A stretch of DNA of 64,000 nt from Heliocidaris erythrogramma (GCA_025617745.1 CM046866.1:12035725-12099724); one strand, 5' to 3'. Shown: positions 1 to 12,379, counted from the stretch's first letter. Made by a program: numbers and translations. The notes: generated by a model from the letters alone, not told the origin.

Positions 1-1764
1 CCCCCCCCCCATTGATCTCGGAAACGCAATGTCCAATGAACTTTTTGCAAAATTTGCATGTCGATAGATGGTGTGATTAATTTTAATCAATTATGCATTT
101 TTTTTTGAATAATTAGCTAATTAATTATTCATAATGCATATTTTATGCATTTTGGGGATATTTTCATTATTTCAGCCTAAACAAGTAGAAAACTACATGA
201 AAACTGTTATAATGAAGAATAATGTTTCCCAAATGTGAAATAAATCAATTCTTATATATTTGTATGTGTACAACAGATTTGCAAAGCTATTAATATGCAA
301 ATTTACTATTTACGATTAGCAATTTTAATGACATGCGCATACTAATTAGCATATAACACACCCTAGGTATGTCTGATATAGACAAATGTGGTATCAAAAC
401 GTGCGCAAGACTTCAGGGGGAAAAGTCATGAAGCGAGAATCCGAAATTGCCAGCGGTCGCGATGCAATCACCAAAAATATGGAAGGGGCCTCCCAGGCCC
501 CCAGCCCCCCCCCCCCCCCCCCCCCCCCCGTGCGGTTAGGGTTAAGCCGAATGCAGGCCCTATTCTATGTTAAATTGTTTTGCATGCATTCACCCTTCCA
601 TTTTGAATCCCCAAGAGGTCCTCACTGTGTAATTAATTGTCTTGGTTGCATGCTTTCACCTTTTAATATTTGAATTCTCAATTAGTTAAACTTATTATTA
701 TCGTATGTACAGTAAATGAGTCAGGGGCGGCGGAGCGGCAGGCTTGGGCAGTGGAGGTGGGGATGCACCATTTGTTTGGCCAACGAAAGATGCCCCTCCG
801 CTTCCGCTGTCCTGGCCCGGTGTTCCGCCGCCCGGAATGAGCCACTTATTTCGTGAGAAGGGGTCGTCTGGCTCGGTCTTGATGGGTCGCGACGGCTAGG
901 CGAGGCGTTTGTTTTTTTTTTTGTTTTTTTTTTTGTTTTTGTTTTTGTTTTTCTTCTTCTTCTTCTCCTTCTTCCCCTCCTCTTCCGTCCTTTACTGGCC
1001 AAACTGCATTTTCGGTTCTTTGTTGCTTCTCAATTGCGCAGCGCCATGCTCGCTGCTCGGAGGGGCTGAGTCTGCGGGGCTCTGCGTTCTTGCGTTTTTA
1101 TTGTTTTTATATTCTGATATCATTGTGTATCAGTCATTGCATGTACCTTTGCTTAGCTTCGATGTAACATTTGTATGACTTTCTTATTTATCCGTTCCAT
1201 TCTTTCCCATTCGCCTTTGTATCTATATGCTCTACCTTTATTTCAATTATTAGGTGCATATTCTATTCTATATTCAAACTTTACTTGCAACGTTGACTTA
1301 TTTTGTTTGTTTGTTTCTGGGTTTTTTCTCTCTCTCAAAATTCTCTTTCTTCTTTTTCCTACATTGTTCTGATTCATTGCATGCTTTAAAGAAAAATATG
1401 ACACTAGTTTTATCCACCTGTATTTAATTTTCCCAAGTGTTTTAAATCGATACTTATTAATATTATTTATGTTTCAAAGTACAAGTAATATCATGCTTTC
1501 CATTAGCCTGTTTACATTCACATATACTTTTTTACAATGAGTGCATCTTGAGTGTATTTCCTATAATATTATGCACTAGGCCTACTATATTTATTGGGCG
1601 TCTCGCCAGGAACGTGCTGAGATGTTCCACTATTGTTCATTTGCTCGTTCGTTCGCTCTGCCTACGAAGAATTTTGTGTTATGCGGTCTCTACTTGTAAG
1701 TACAAGTACATGTATTTTTACCCACGCCGATGAAATCGGCAGGGTTATGTAAAGGGCTCCGTAT
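1..1764. other. Intergenic, no gene recognised
   Basis: AT-rich DNA with short low-complexity runs. A run of 25 C lies at 505-529, and T-rich and CTT-rich sequence covers 909-985. Open frames here are low-complexity artefacts (poly-Pro, poly-Phe, poly-Arg) with no recognisable domain. Confidence 0.5.
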
Positions 1765-1804
1765 GTTTGTTTGTTTTTTGTTTGTTTGTTTGTTTGTTTG
1801 TTTG
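1765..1804. repeat. (TTTG)n microsatellite
   Basis: Tandem TTTG units, interrupted once by a longer T run. The following 350 bases read like degenerate dispersed repeat, but I could not set its ends. Confidence 0.85.
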
Positions 1805-2199
1805 TGTACAAGATAACAAGAGAACGGGTGAACGGATTTGCACCAAATTTTCAGGGAATGTTCAGAAAGTGACAGGAAAGAATCGATTAGATTTTGGTGA
1901 TGATTGGTTGACCCCTGCACATTCTGTGTGACCTTGAAGTTTTGACCCTGTAGTAAAGTATAGGAACTTCAGTTCAGATAGTGACAGGAAAGAAACTAGA
2001 AAGATTGATGACCCCAAACTTCGCCTGCAGATGCAGAAATATTTTGGCCAATCAAAACACTCATTACTTCGTCTCACCAAAAGTCTATTTCAGGTTTATG
2101 AATTTTAGAAGACTTTTAGACCCATTATTTGCCATTTCACTTCAAATCCGTACGAGCCTGCAATGAATATTCAAAGCCAACGTATCCCAGCAACAAGGG

Positions 2200-3640
2200 A
2201 TTTTTCGCGCGGTTGAACTACTACTGCGAAAGCGGCTATGTTATGTACGGTATACTAGTAATATCTACAAATTCATTTAGATTCAGGCTACCCTAGCCCT
2301 ACGGCTTCTCCTCTATTTCTTATCTTCTGTGCATTTCTGTTTATTTTCCCCGGTTCTTTCCACTTTGTTGTGGAAGTTTTTGTGATTTATTTTATCCTGG
2401 TGGACGTGTAGTACGTGATTTTAATTGTTTTCGGTGAAAATCTGGTGAGTTTGTTCGACGTGAGTGAGTCTATCGCACTCGCGAGCGTTCGCGTGTGTTG
2501 ATCTGAGTGAGTGGGCTGTGTAGCTAGCTGTACGTACATAACTATACACAGCGCTGTCGCGAAGTGACGGCGATCTGGTCGGGCTAGGGAGTACAGTGCC
2601 TGTGCCTGGCTGACTGTAGTAGGATTGAACTTTTTTCTTTGGGTTATAACGGTCCTGTCATTTGAGATTTGAGTTAGTTTATAACTCATTTATGTCTGTT
2701 TGAGTGGATTTCGTAGTTGTAAAATATATACAAAAACTGTATTTTTTTTAAATTTGTGTGGATGATTTGCAAAATTTGGTGGCTGATCGAGGTTCGCCGA
2801 ATAGCCTACATGCACGCCAGTATCCACTTTGACTTTGTTGATGGGTGGTGACTGAGCTGAGTGAGTAAGCTCTGTGCCTCGCATGCATGTCATTTTGAAG
2901 TCGAGATCCAACTTATTTTGTCGTCATATTTATTTTATCCAAGCCCGATGAAAAAAACAACAACCCCAATTGCAATGTAATTTAAAGATAGAACATGAAT
3001 ACATTTACTAACACTTAACATGACTGAACACTGAATACAAATTGCTAACATTTTTTTCCTCACCACGCCACGCTCTCTGACATGTCTAATCAATTACTTT
3101 TAGGGGAGAGATGTTTCAATAATAAAATATCTTTTTCAGAAGAATTTTTTCAAGGGTGGGGACACACAAAGCTATGACCTGGATATGGCAAAATTTTATG
3201 GGGGGTGTAGATGTGCCTCTTGTTATCCCCTTTGAATGGCTACTGCTTACAAAAATAATCGCAACAAAACAAAACCTATATTGGGTTTACTTTTTTTTAT
3301 ACACGACAGGGGAACCAACCAGTAAAAATATATCTGCAGTTTCAAGAATAATAGCTCCACTAAGGCGTGGGTCTGCCGCCTTTGACGGCCTTTCTAGTTT
3401 CTTTCTTTCTTTGTGTCAAGTCCTTCTTGCAATCCCTTCTCTGTTGTATGGTGTCAGTGTTCAGATCTCTGTATTCAAGTGTTTTTGCATCTGTACTTGT
3501 TCACATGTAAAACTGTCGTATGTGTGTTTTCTTGCAGGACTGTACTATCGCCCAATTCCATGATTACTGCTATAAATCCAAAGCCGAAAATGCAATATAA
3601 TTTTGAGATTTGGACTGTACTTCTATGGCCAACTTAGCAG
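2200..3640. other. Intergenic, no gene recognised
   Basis: No coding, RNA-gene or clear inverted-repeat structure was found. Open frames are short and resemble no family known to me. Confidence 0.45.
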
Positions 3641-3865
3641 ATGCGCCATTCCATTCTTTAAATGGTGAACTTTTTGATTTATTAAACACTTCATCAACAA
3701 ATCACACGAATGATAATTCTGCAGCTGATGTAGCGTAGAACCATTTTGTAGTAAACAATATAAACTCAGAAACAGAAATTTTCGACTTTCACCCTGATCA
3801 TGACCAAATTCTGACTATGCAACCGCGTCTCAATTTAAAAATTTCGCCAATTTGCAAAAGACACA

Positions 3866-4513
3866 TTTTCTCTATTACACTTAAACATTAGATTCTTAAA
3901 TAAACACTTCGAAGAATTTCAATTGTTATTAGATAATCCATCCGATCTGTCGTTTTCCATAATAGGACTTACAGAAACTTGGTTTTCCTGCGAATCCAGC
4001 CTGCCATTTTCATTAGATGGTTATGATCTTCATGTCAATAATAGACAAAACAGACCTGGCGGAGGTGTTGAATTTTTCGTGTCACACAAGTACGACTACA
4101 CAATTTCTAATGAAATTAATACAATGAACGAAATAGTAGAGTATCTTTTTATCGAAATTAATGTTCCAGATACTAAAAATCTAATTATGGGCATTATGTA
4201 TAGACCTCCAAGTTCCAACTCAAACGATTTCCTAGTGTACCTTACAGATTTACTCAAAAATCCACACTTCGTAAATAAAGACGTTTTCATAATGGGAGAT
4301 TTCAATATTGATATATTGAAACATCATAATAACAATATATCCCATGAATTTCTTGAAATATTTTTGCCTGCCTCATTCTTGCCTTTGATATGGAAACCTA
4401 CTCCCATGGCAAATCATTCTGCCACCCTTATTGATAATATTTTTGGAATACTCTTCCTACCCCGGACTCTTCTTATCCAATTATGTCACATTTTACCCTT
4501 AAGCACTCATTAA
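3866..4513 (+). pseudogene. LINE endonuclease domain fragment
   Basis: The translated frame shows the AP-endonuclease landmarks of LINE ORF2: HLNIRFLNKHFEE near the start, LTETW, a GGG-V-FFV strand, YRPPSS, the catalytic-type GDFNIDIL and TLIDNIF. The frame runs on with no start codon of its own before residue LLLDN. It ends in a frameshift near 4480, after which the linker continues in another frame. It is part of the dead LINE and not a host gene. Confidence 0.85.
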
Positions 4514-5191
4514 ACAACCCTCACAGACCATCAAGACGTAGACCTATCAATGAAAACATTACCAGTCTTAGAGCTTCTTTAGACTCTTCTGACTGGTCGT
4601 GTGTTTATAATACTAATGACGTATATTTATCTTTTAATAATTTCCTTAACATATTTCATAATCAACTAGATATTCACATTCTTAAAGTTAAAGACAAAGA
4701 GTTAAAGAGACTTCCGTGGATTTCTAAATCACTTTTACGTTCTATTAGCAGAAAAAACAACTTATACTATTATAATAAATTTAAAATGAAAGGCACTGAA
4801 CAAGCAACGGCTAGATATACCAGATATAAAAATATTTTAACTAAAACAATACGATTAGCAAAGAAAGGATACTTTACGAACCAGTTAACTTTATATAAGA
4901 ACGATATTGAAAACACTTGGAAGATTTTAAAACAAGCAATGAACTTATCCAATAACAAATTAGATATAACTAAAATTAGGTATAATGATGATAATTATCG
5001 AAGATCCTGAAAATGTCGCCAATACATCCAATATGCAAAACATAAATTGTGGAGTCCCCCAGGGCAGTTTGTTGGGACCTTTTCTGTTTATTATTTATAT
5101 AAATGTCTTTTGTAAATCATCCGATGTCCTTTCGTTTATACTTTTTGCAGACGATTCTAATCTGTTTTATTCCCACAAGAATCCAAATTAG
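4483..5191 (+). pseudogene. LINE linker and reverse-transcriptase fragment
   Basis: The first part is the charged linker (PWISKSLLRSI, then a Lys/Tyr-rich helix). Directly after it come CGVPQGSLLGPFLFIIYIN and FADDSNLFY, the conserved palm motifs with the catalytic Asp pair. The jump from linker to GVPQGS shows an internal deletion of the reverse-transcriptase core. After 5191 further matches (FLGITVDNKLSW and LPYLNYGILAWG) continue in broken frames to about 5580. Confidence 0.85.
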
Positions 5192-5720
5192 TCAATTTTA
5201 GTAAACTCTGAGCTTAAAAGAGTCACCCGATGGATAAGAGCCAACAACCTATCCCTCAACCTCCAAAAAACAAATATATGTTATTTAGTAATTTTATAGA
5301 CACACTGCCCATGGATATTGTGTTTAGAAGTTTAGACTTTAGAAGTTGTCTCATTTATCAAATTTCTAGGCATAACTGTTGACAATAAACTTTCGTGGAA
5401 ATACCATTTAGATAATACGTGTAAGATTATTTCACGGAATATTGGCATAATAAACAAACCTAAATTTCATTTTCCGACATCATCCCTATTGATGCTTTAT
5501 TCATCTTTAATTTTACCTTATCTGAATTATGGGATACTTGCTTGGGGCAATACCCAACAAACTCTGACTACATAGACTACTTTTATTACAAAAGAAGTCT
5601 CTCCGTATTATCTGCAATTCCGCTATACTCTCACACACAGACCCGTTATTTGTTGATAGCAGACTATTACAAATAAATGACCTGTATCTATTTCATTTGG
5701 GACAATTTAACTACAGTAGA

Positions 5721-6140
5721 AAGACTCTTCCACCATTGGCGGATCCCCCCTTTTTGGAAGAACCGTATGCATTTTGATCATAGACGATCCACCATTTTCT
5801 CGATTGTGCCCCCCCCCCCTTTTAGAATGAAGACCTTTTTGTTTTTTTTTTTTTGTTTTTTTTGCTTGTCAGGGAATTATGGAGGGAAACTGGACCCCAA
5901 TACCCCCCCACTGAGCGAATTTTGAAGGTCTGGCGATAAAAAAATTTTGTCGCCATTTGAAATTTGAAATGCAAAGTTCATACCCGTGCTTCACAATACT
6001 TCCATACCCAAACGAATGCCAATAGATATTAGGTAGGGCAGTATGAAATTCAAAAGCGCAGAAGAGACCCTTTGGAATCTTTGAAATGCACCGTATTAGC
6101 ATAGTGATTTTAAAACCAATCCTTTTTAAGCTGAGCTTGT
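5721..6140. other. No gene; low-complexity spacer
   Basis: Spacer between the LINE and the first TTAA element. It includes a C run near 5809-5818 and T runs near 5838-5862. No feature is supported. Confidence 0.4.
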
Positions 6141-7068
6141 TTAAAGTAGAACGTTAATGATTTTAAATATTGGCTTAATACTTATTATTGCATAGATGGC
6201 ATAAATTAAACAAGGTTATCCAAATTCAACGCTTGGAAACATTTGAAGTAATGATTATTATCAATTATAAAACGGTAAAATACAGCCCCCGATATAGCAG
6301 CTGAAGAGCTCCTCGAACGCTGCTGAGATATGTGACGACACACCCTGGACCAGTCCTGTCTAAGCAGACGATGTCCCATAACATCTTACACATTTTTCAG
6401 AGCCTATTTTGTCATCTCCTCTTCACTTATTTCTCTTCCTTCACTAGCGTCAGTCTTAATGTTAGTCTGTTGCCTCACTCTTAACTTCGTGTATGGTATT
6501 ATTTTGATGAAAAATCCAGCGTTAAAAAAATAAAGGAATTAGTCACTTGTAAACAAAATAAGACGCCATTGTATTTTCAGCTGCTTGCACCAGGGCATGT
6601 TCGGCGTTTCAAGAGGGAACGAATACCATCCTGCTATTATTCGGAGGGCTTTTCAATTTGAAAGTGGGGTTTATTTCATTGATCATTGACCCTTCTCCTG
6701 TGTATTTACAATCAAACGGTTTTAGCTATCACTTTCCCTTTATAATGGTGTGAAATAAGGTCATGTTTAAATACACCAAACTCTTTATAATTTGATAAAT
6801 AATTGCATTGCAATTACGTTCATTCATTATAGGACGTCGTCTGCTTAAGCAGGATCGATCCCGAGTGTGACGACATCAAAACATCGCTATATTTCTGGCG
6901 AATCCTCGGATATTCCAGATGCTGAGATGAGCTTTTATTTGTGTTGTTTTTATAATCACCAGATACGCAGTTGACATAAAACTTATACGATTGCCATCTG
7001 TAAGCTTCCCAGTTTCTAGTGATACATTAATTGCCATATTTGTGATTTTCTTTGAATATCTACTTTAA
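6141..7068. mobile_element. TTAA-flanked MITE, family A copy 1
   Basis: The element begins TTAAAGTAGAAC and ends in the inverse with CTACTTTAA, so TTAA lies at each edge as a likely target duplication. A second copy with the same internal sequence lies at 8785-9724 in the same orientation. Inside is another inverted pair: TCTAAGCAGACGATGTCC near 6360 and GGACGTCGTCTGCTTAAGCA near 6832. The interior therefore looks like an older palindromic element. No coding frame. Confidence 0.75.
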
Positions 7069-7298
7069 AACATTGAGTGGTTTCCTGGGACTTATAGAAT
7101 TAAGATTTCCTTAAAATCGTTAATCATTAATTAATAATGAACTGGGTGTATAAGGTGCTTAAGCGGTGTACTGATACCATTACTCCGATCATCGGATTTC
7201 ATTTTTTCACAGGCCCTGTCCATTTACATACAGCAAAAAAGCAGCATATGTTCACAAGGAAATGGAGGAGATTAACAAAGGAAACGAAGATGATGAAG

Positions 7299-7576
7299 GG
7301 TTGTAGCAGAGTGGTTAAAGCACTTGACTGGAGATGCGAAGGCCTTGAGTTCGATTCCCGGCACAGCTCTATATAATGTCATTACGCAAGACATTTTATC
7401 ACCATTGCTTCTCTCCACCCAAGTATATAAGTGGGTACCTGGTAGGATGCGAACGCTATTTGCGTTTGACTATAGCATGTGCACTCCTGTACAAGGCGAG
7501 TGTCTATAATAATCCCAAGTGGAATGCGGAGTGTATATACAATTATCATTATTATCATCATTATAATCATCATCAT
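7299..7576 (+). mobile_element. tRNA-derived SINE
   Basis: The head has a pol III A box (TAGCAGAGTGG near 7303) and B box (GAGTTCGATTCC near 7346) spaced as in a tRNA. A body and an AT-rich simple-repeat tail (ATTATC/ATCATC) end near 7576. A related SINE lies at 28890-29350. The acceptor arms do not pair properly, so this is a SINE and not a tRNA gene. Confidence 0.75.
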
Positions 7577-7795
7577 AAGGTCTCCCGAAATTCATCATAA
7601 AAATTATTCTTCTTAATATTATATATATGCGCTTATTTCATACTTTATAGGTGAACCCTAAAAAAAACCCACCAAGAGTGGCGATTTGGCACCCGAATAC
7701 GCAAACCTTGTTTTAACAGTAATTTTCCTTTAAGCAATAATTATTTCCTGTGATAACAACTAGGAAAATACTGAAAACGACCAGCGACCAACTAC

Positions 7796-8748
7796 CCCTG
7801 ATAGCAGAAAGTGGTAAAAATTACGTGATATTTACGTCGTGGTTTTCGTCTTTTTTACGTCCTGTAATTACGTCAATAAGACGACAACTTGCACCAACGC
7901 AAGACGTCAAGAGGACGTCTTATTTTGACGTCATCTGTACACTGTAAAAAACTGAAGTGCTGTATATAGCACTTTTTGAGGGCATGCATAGGGACTGCAC
8001 TCAGAGTGCTATTGAATGTACACAGCGTGCTATTTCAGCACTTTCACGGGAGCTGGACCGGCTCCTTAAACTGCTAAACATTCATTAAAAAAAATAATTT
8101 GGGCGAGCTTCGAACCAGGGTCCGCTGATCGAGAATTGCTGGCATTACCGCTAGACTAACTCACATCGTACGATTTAGAGCAGATCATATTGTTACATAG
8201 TGAATTTACGACACCACATAGTTCATGTTATCTACTTGACTCCCATGACTAAACTGGATTGCAAGAAGCATTCGTTAGTCCATCGGTAACGTCAGCGCCT
8301 CTCAATCAGCGGAACCTGGTTCGAGGCTCGCCACGGTCACATTTTTTTTGCTGGTAAATTAGCATACTACAAGTGCTATAAACAGCATTTCAGGTGCAGT
8401 CACTATACATGCCCCTAAAAGTAGCACTTTAGTTTTTACAGTGTACAAGACGTAGAGTTGACGTCAAAATAAGACGTCCTCTTGACGTCTTGCGTTGGTG
8501 CAAGTTGTCGTCTTATTGACGTAATTACAGGACGTAAAAAAGACGAAAACCGCGACGTAAATATTACGTCATTTTTAACACTTTCTGCTATCAGGGAAGA
8601 GGAATGAAGACGTAGAGATGACGTCAAAATAAGACGTCCTCTTGACGTCTTGCGTTGGTGCAAGTTGTCGTCTTATTGACGTAATTACAGGACGTAAAAA
8701 AGACGACGTAAATATCACGTCATTTTTTAACACTTTCTGCTATCAGGG
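7796..8748. mobile_element. Foldback element rich in TGACGTCA-like sites
   Basis: Ends are CCCTGATAGCAGAAAGTG at the left and its inverse CACTTTCTGCTATCAGGG at the right. The left arm (7796-7937) recurs inverted at the right as two tandem copies (about 8446-8597 and 8604-8748), so the right arm is duplicated. The arms are full of GACGT/ACGTC and include the CRE-type palindrome TGACGTCA at 7927-7934. A TA-flanked element (7940-8443) is nested in the middle. Non-coding. Confidence 0.75.
7940..8443. mobile_element. TA-flanked MITE with inverted tRNA-like modules
   Basis: Terminal repeats CACTGTAAAAAACT and AGTTTTTACAGTG are each bordered by TA, as in Tc1/mariner-type insertions. Inside, a tRNA-like sequence reads outward on the minus strand (B box GGTTCGAAGC near 8107-8116). 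A second reads outward on the plus strand (A-box-like near 8275, B box GGTTCGAGGC near 8321). The two modules are about 60% inverted copies of each other. The element is nested in the foldback element at 7796-8748. Confidence 0.7.
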
Positions 8749-8784
8749 ACGGTGGCATAATTATATGCCATCGAAGTGGCCTGT

Positions 8785-9724
8785 TTAAAGTAGAACACTA
8801 ATGATTTTAAATATTGGCTTAATACTTATTATTGCATAGATGGCATAAATTAAACAAGGTTATCCAAATTTAAAGCTTGGAAACATTTGAATTAATGATT
8901 ATTATCAATTATAAAACGGTAAAATACAGCCCCCGATATAGCAGCTGAAAAGCTCCTTGAACGCTGCTGAGATGTGTGACGACACAAGAGGGGCGAGTCC
9001 TGTCTAAGCAGACGATGTCCCATAACATTATACACATTTTTCAGTGCCTGTTTTGTCATCTCCTCTTCACTTATTTCTCTTACTTGACTAGCGTCAGTCT
9101 TAATGTTAGTCTGTTGCCTCACTCTTAACTTCGTGTATGGTATTATTTTGATGAAAAATGCAGCGTTAAAAAAATAAAGGAATCAGTCACTTGTAAACAA
9201 AATAAGACGCCATTGTATTTTCAGCTGCTTGCACCGCGGCATGTTCGGCGTTTCAAGAGGGAACGAATACCATCCAGCTATTATTCGCAGGGCTTTTCAA
9301 TTTGAAAATGGGGTTTATTTCATTGATCATTGACCCTTCTCCTGTGTATTTACAATCAAACGGTTTTAGTTATCAGAATCAGTTCACTTTCCCTTTTAGA
9401 ATGGTGTGAAATAAGGTCATGTTTAAATGTACCAAACTCTTTATAATTTGATAAATAATTGCATTGCAATTACGTTCATTCATTATAGGACGTCGTCTGC
9501 TTAAGCAGGATCGATCCCTCGTATGACGACATCAAAACATCGCTATATTTCTGGCGAATCCTCGGATAATCCACATGCTGAGAAGAGCTTTTATTTATGT
9601 TGTTTTCATAATCATCATATACGCAGTTGACATAAAACTTATACGATTGCCATCTGTAAGCTTCCCAATTTCTAGTGATACATTAATTGCCATATTTGTG
9701 ATTTTCTTGAGTGTTCTACTTTAA
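8785..9724. mobile_element. TTAA-flanked MITE, family A copy 2
   Basis: The cleaner copy: TTAA, then AGTAGAACACT at the left, and the exact inverse AGTGTTCTACT followed by TTAA at the right. The interior matches 6141-7068, including the inner inverted pair near 9003 and 9489. About 940 bases, with no open frame of note. The TTAA target is that used by piggyBac-type transposases, but the tip sequence is not the classical piggyBac one. Confidence 0.8.
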
Positions 9725-9866
9725 TTATTATTATTATTAGCACCATATTTAAATGCTGTCATTATAATTATTATTTTTCATGTTTTCCCTTTCCATAATA
9801 TGAATATTTTTATCAAACCGCAGTTTTCTCAATTCACTGAAAATAAAAGCAACCCTGTTGTGATAT

Positions 9867-10920
9867 ACAGTGCGTATAAAAAAAAGTATACCCAACTGTG
9901 GTAGCTTCTAATTAAAAAGTTATAACCTCTAGGAGCTTGAGATTTATTTCATAGTAAAGAACAAATTAGATTCTGTGTAATGATACCTTATTCATAACTT
10001 TGCTGCCTCGGATGACTGTAGCAGGCTTTTCAAAAAGTATTCTCAAAATCCTCTTATTCCAAGTTTGGGGTTCAGCAGCGAGTGTGAGTTAAACCAATTA
10101 TGCATATAGTTATTTCAGTTGGAAAACAATTGCCGAGTTATTTTAATTGATTTTGTGCATTTGAATAGAAAAGGTATTAAAGTCAACTCAAACTCAAGAA
10201 ATGGCTTATTATGAGCTAAATTTATGATATTTTATTTGCCATGCATGATAACACAATTTTGGTTTCATCCGCATCCCTTTTTTAAGGTTAGCCTTTTTAC
10301 TGAGTCATTCAAAATTGACAACATTTATTTGGGAAGCTTTCTTTTTTCATGAAAGTCTACTGGGAATAATTATCTGGTAATTCTCAACGCAGGTATCCCT
10401 TTTTCCCTTCCTTTTAGTCTTTAAGGTCAGCAAGCCTTTGAGTTCATGTGCTTTTCGCGAAAAACACCGTGTGCATCTTATGCACGTGAAATCAGAATTG
10501 GTGTAATGAACAAATGAGCAGAGTTTTAGTTATCACGAGAAGTTGGAAGGCTGTTAAAATAACTCAAAGATTATCATATGATTGAAATAAGGTCATTTGA
10601 AAGCTTATAGGTACACTGGATCACTTTAAAACAATGAAGCATTGAAAGGAGAATTCAACTTTTAAAATAATGTGATACTAAAGTAACACATTCATATGGC
10701 TTGACCCACATTCATTGTATCAGCCCAAACTTGGAACAAGGAGATTTTGGCAACACTTTTTAAAAACCCAGATACTCAGTCATCGATGGCAGAAAGTCAT
10801 GAATGAGGTACCACTGGAGAAGCAATAACTTACTTTTTACCATGAAATATATTTTAAAGTCACATTGGTTATAACATTTTAATTAGAAGCTATCAAAGTT
10901 GGGTATTTTGATACGCACTG
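9867..10920. mobile_element. Tc1-like foldback MITE, about 1.05 kb
   Basis: It starts CAGTGCGTAT and ends ATACGCACTG, with TA on each side (9865-9866 and 10921-10922). The inverted arms extend far inward: CCCAACTGTGGTAGCTTCTA near 9889 against its inverse near 10883, and CCAAGTTTGGG near 10059 against CCCAAACTTGG near 10725. The tip and TA duplication fit Tc1/mariner. No transposase frame. Confidence 0.8.
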
Positions 10921-12254
10921 TATAGAGAAAATATAGGATATATAGGCCCTTTTTTCAAAAACAAAAAGAACATCTTAAGTTGTTATTCATAGGATCGAGC
11001 AAATCGGATACTAAAATTTAAAGGCATGACTGAAGTTTTTTCTCCAGAACAGAGGCAGTTTGGGGGATTTATTTTTTAAATAAAGGAAGGTATAGGTCTC
11101 CCTATATTATTTTAGAGCATGATTGCCGCACTTGCATTGAACGAGCGCATCTCCAAACGGGAGCCATCTGTACGAGCTCTGCTCCAAACATTAGGTTGAA
11201 CTTGTAGGCCGTACTGTACTACTGTACCTGCAATTATTTTGACATAACAGTGGAGAATAATGTTTTTTAGATAAGGCATATTCATAATGAGCAGTCAGGC
11301 ATCACGTAATAGGAGATTGTAAAGAATTGGTTCTTGTAAAATCGAACGATTTATTTTCCTTCAAGTCTAGACTTGCATAATGCATGACATGTACCTACAT
11401 TGCCTGATAAATTCGTTAAAGGTTGACTAAATTAGAGAGAAAATGGGTGCTCTTTCCATGTAGTTTTGCCTTCTAATCACGAATCTGCCAATCGATTGTC
11501 CAAACTTATGTCTCGTTTTGGCGAAAAAGGGGGAAAAGTAGAGGTTTTGAGACCGTTCCTTAAAACTCGTGAGCTGATTGGCTAACCCCCAAGTGACGTA
11601 TGAAAAGTAAGAGGCACAAGATCTGCAGGCTGCAGCATATAATATTGTACACAGAATGCGGTATTTGACCCCTCTGTTCAACGGACAATTTATGAAAAAA
11701 GGAAATTAATCAATATAATCTTAGGAGTGAATAATCATTAGCAATATATTTTCTACAAGATCAGAAAACGCTTTTGCCCAAATATACAGCTCTTGTTTTG
11801 TTTTTTAGCTTTTCTTTTGAACAATGTTCTCATCCATCTGAACTTGCCGAACGAAAATTTTGCATTGGTCATAAACGCGTGCACAGCCGTTTTATGCGTC
11901 TGTATGTACACATCTTTAGTACGGCAGTGACTATGTTCCCCTCGCACATAGCGACTGGTTAAAGCCTTTCTTTTGTTTATTTCACTTACGGCTTTTTTTT
12001 TTTTACTTCGCTTTACATAGTACATTAGTACTGACTTAGATTTTGGCTGAATTCGAGTAACTTATATAGGCCTAGAGAGAGGAAAAGTGCCCGCGATTCC
12101 GAGTTGGAGGACTTTTCTGAGCCATGCAGATACGAACTCTGATTTATCAGATGATTTATCAGACCCCGAAGGCAAAGACGCTCGAGTGGCAAGGGGAAAT
12201 TCGACCATATATGTTTCAACCCCTCGCAGAATACGGTGAAGGGCCGTGGGTGAA

Positions 12255-12298
12255 GTAACTCCAGGGAGCTTCAACGCGTTGGAGCTCCCTGGAGTTAC
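12255..12298. other. Near-perfect 44-nt hairpin
   Basis: The outer arm GTAACTCCAGGGAGCT pairs fully with AGCTCCCTGGAGTTAC. The inside, CAACGCGTTG, is itself palindromic, leaving one T-G mismatch. Flanked by GGGTGAA on both sides and followed at once by a second hairpin. Confidence 0.85.
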
Positions 12299-12305
12299 GG
12301 GTGAA

Positions 12306-12379
12306 GTAGACCGAAAATGCTGTCTCGCGTTCGTTAGGTCGTCGTAGCTAACGGACGAGAGACAGAATTTTCGGTCTAC
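12306..12379. other. 74-nt hairpin, 32-bp stem, 10-nt loop
   Basis: The left arm starts GTAGACCGAAAAT and the right arm ends ATTTTCGGTCTAC. Over 32 positions I count three mismatches, around a loop of about ten bases (GTCGTCGTAG). The size and shape resemble a microRNA precursor, but expression cannot be judged. It is flanked by the same GGGTGAAG word as the neighbouring hairpin. Confidence 0.85.

Larger units (their letters stand above)
3640..5720 (+). mobile_element. Decayed non-LTR retrotransposon (CR1/Jockey-like LINE)
   Basis: The plus strand carries, in order, an AP-type endonuclease domain, a linker of the kind joining endonuclease to reverse transcriptase, the end of the reverse-transcriptase palm, and a C-terminal tail readable to about 5710. 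The order and motifs fit a CR1/Jockey-group LINE. Stop codons and frameshifts break the frame. The reverse-transcriptase part between about 5010 and 5035 lacks the early motifs (fingers and first palm aspartate), so roughly 200 residues are deleted. It is dead and probably 5' truncated. The exact family (CR1, Jockey or relative) cannot be set by eye. Confidence 0.85.

Noticed and set aside
721..1178. Overlapping Arg-rich and Phe-rich frames
   Set aside because: Produced by T-rich and CTT-rich low-complexity sequence on opposite strands.
7299..7370. Functional tRNA gene
   Set aside because: A and B boxes are good but the acceptor and anticodon stems do not pair, and a SINE body and tail follow.
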